Part shown: positions 4,874 to 5,929 of the stretch, piece after piece
Position numbering within the stretch: position 1 is the stretch's first letter
Layout of the letters: every line of letters begins with the position of its first letter
NCBI GenBank assembly: GCA_015711875.1
Contig: MU158541.1
Coordinates: forward strand, 1-5,929
Direction: 5' to 3'
DNA: 5,929 bases
Source: Candidatus Solincola jinzensis
GTDB lineage: Bacteria > Actinomycetota > Geothermincolia > Geothermincolales > RBG-13-55-18
The notes under the pieces: model-generated
What the model saw: only the letters and a program-made list of their open reading frames with translations
Told to the model about the DNA's origin: nothing
Databases searched by the model: none
Made by a program: the position numbers and the translations under genes

Positions 4874-5730
4874 CGGGGAGCGAGGAACTCCCCAGGGTCA
4901 GCGAGGGCCATCTCCACCGACGCCAGCATCTTATCCCGGTCCTCGGGAAGATGCCCATAGATGGGGAGGTAGTTGGAGATGTGGTCGGACAGAAACCAGG
5001 CGTCCTCCACCTCCAGCATCCCCAGTATGACCTGAAGCTCGCGCATGATGGTCTCGCCGGAGGCTTCACGGAACCGGCCCTCACGCGCCTCCTCGTAGAG
5101 CGGGATACCCGGCAGGAGGGCCAGGGTGCGAGGACGAATATAATGCGGCTGCATGGCGTTTAGTACCCGGGCGGTGTTCTCGGCGTGCTGCCGCCAGAGG
5201 TCTTCGCCTCCCAGGCCGAGCAGTATATATACCGAGAGGTCTATTCCCGCTCCCTTGACCCTCCTTGCGGCTTCGATCATCCCTGCCGAGTCCACCCCTT
5301 TGTCCATGCGCTCCAGGATCGCGTCATCGCCCGATTCCAGCCCGAGATATATGATGTCCAGCCCCGCCTCGCGAAGCCTCCTCAGGGCCTCCTGCGGCTT
5401 TCCCTTCAGGAAGCGCGCCCCTCCGTAGCTGGATACCCGCTCCGCCTCGGGGAAGAGGTCGCGCGCGTAGGAGATGATGTCCGCCAGCTTCTCGGAGTTC
5501 ATGGCCACGGTGTTGCCGTCGGCCAGGAAGATGGAGGGTACGTATGAGTACAACAGCCTTGCCCTCCGCAGGTCCGCTTTTACCTCTTCGGGTTCGCGAA
5601 CGCGGTATCTCTTCATCTTGTACATACCGCAGAATACACAGCGGTTGTGAGGGCAGCCCAGGGTTACCTGCACGATGAGGCTGTTAGCCTCGCACGGTGG
5701 CCTGAAAAGAGGTTCCTCGTACTGCAACAT
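4855..5730 (-). CDS. Radical SAM enzyme of unknown reaction
   Basis: Seen: 291 residues from ATG at 5730, with AGGGAGGT (5745-5738) 7 nt upstream. The cluster motif is GCPHNRCVFCGMY, with Cys26, Cys31 and Cys34. The spacing is C-x4-C-x2-C, one residue longer than the canonical CxxxCxxC. Other core features of the Elp3/MiaB-like fold follow: FLADGNT (68-74, in the place of the usual GGE segment), VSSYGGARF (99-107), YLGLESGDDAILERMDKG (128-145) and VYILLGLGG (167-175). Known: such enzymes bind a [4Fe-4S] cluster and cleave S-adenosylmethionine to a 5'-deoxyadenosyl radical. There is no N-terminal B12-binding domain and no TRAM or other obvious extra domain, so the substrate cannot be named. 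COG1032-type proteins with GCxHNxCxFC share this motif and are common in anaerobes. It appears to stand alone, facing the plus-strand block. Confidence 0.93.
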   Translation of the reverse strand: MLQYEEPLFRPPCEANSLIVQVTLGCPHNRCVFCGMYKMKRYRVREPEEVKADLRRARLLYSYVPSIFLADGNTVAMNSEKLADIISYARDLFPEAERVSSYGGARFLKGKPQEALRRLREAGLDIIYLGLESGDDAILERMDKGVDSAGMIEAARRVKGAGIDLSVYILLGLGGEDLWRQHAENTARVLNAMQPHYIRPRTLALLPGIPLYEEAREGRFREASGETIMRELQVILGMLEVEDAWFLSDHISNYLPIYGHLPEDRDKMLASVEMALADPGEFLAPRRLTHL

Positions 5731-5751
5731 CGCGATTACCTCCCTGTGATC

Positions 5752-5780
5752 ATTATAAGGGGAAGGTAAAGGGAAGGGAG
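5752..5780 (-). promoter_or_regulatory. Candidate promoter of the radical SAM gene
   Basis: A perfect -10 TATAAT lies at 5757-5752 on the minus strand, about 20 nt before the ribosome site-start region. The -35 position at 17-nt spacing (5780-5775) reads CTCCCT, a poor match, so the promoter may need an activator or may not be real. The leader would be under 25 nt. GTGATCAT occurs at 5746-5753, overlapping the -10, and again at 5812-5819. Confidence 0.38.
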
Positions 5781-5833
5781 TGGGGAAAAGAACAGCCGCC
5801 CGCGCTGAAACGTGATCATGAGGGATAAGAGCG

Positions 5834-5929
5834 ATGATGTCACGGCAAACGGGGCCGGCCGTGCTCCTCTATTCTTGGGGAAAAGTCGGAGCGGGGACCT
5901 TTGCCGGCGGCCACATGAGAAACATCCCG
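5834..5929 (+). other. Right-edge stretch, possible partial ORF on either strand
   Basis: On the plus strand an ATG-ATG pair at 5834 follows GAGGGA at 9 nt and stays open for 32 codons to the window edge (begins MMSRQTGPAVLLYS, includes KVGAGTFAGGHMRNIP). On the minus strand a frame entering from the edge stays open until TGA at 5842-5840 (29 codons). I recognise neither. The plus frame has slightly better third-position GC and a fair ribosome site, but the evidence is too thin to call a gene. Confidence 0.2.

Noticed and set aside
4635..5084. 149-codon minus-strand frame
   Set aside because: Overlaps the radical SAM gene in another frame; its internal repeat simply reflects the DNA duplication.

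Overview
The window is GC-rich chromosomal DNA with strong Shine-Dalgarno sites, several TTG starts and a tRNA gene that encodes its own CCA. The gene set is a CoA-transferase/racemase homologue, a cysteine-rich ferredoxin, a radical SAM enzyme and DUF-type membrane proteins. It suggests an anaerobic or microaerophilic bacterium, for example a deep-branching Actinobacteriota or Chloroflexota lineage, but no marker gene here settles the phylum. There is no plasmid, phage, insertion sequence, CRISPR or defence gene.

Layout. Positions 1-896 (minus) hold a CaiB/BaiF-family protein cut by the left window edge. A tRNA-Pro(CGG) gene (1104-1181, minus) lies upstream of it with its own promoter at 1193-1221. 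Positions 1222-1523 carry no convincing gene but several good hairpins. At 1524 a plus-strand block begins: a possible 43-aa leader ORF (1524-1655), a 275-aa ferredoxin-like protein with 20 cysteines (1667-2494), a zinc-ribbon protein with four membrane helices (2613-3107), a DUF2085-type membrane protein (3131-3826), a 267-nt gap with two hairpins, a 95-aa DUF6812-like protein (4094-4381) and a strong intrinsic terminator (4412-4444). The convergent intergenic region to 4854 contains an imperfect tandem duplication whose second copy covers the stop codon of the last gene. That gene is a minus-strand radical SAM enzyme (4855-5730). The right edge (5731-5929) holds its promoter region and at most the beginning or end of another gene.

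How the genes may work together. The zinc-ribbon membrane protein and the DUF2085 protein are 23 nt apart and are the best candidates for a functional pair. The ferredoxin gene 118 nt upstream may be co-transcribed with them; the link is inferred from position only. The CaiB-like enzyme and the radical SAM enzyme look like independent single-gene units. I see no clearly new multi-gene system. The most unusual items are the cysteine-rich ferredoxin with a possible upstream leader ORF, the zinc-ribbon/DUF2085 pair, and the duplication at the radical SAM gene end.
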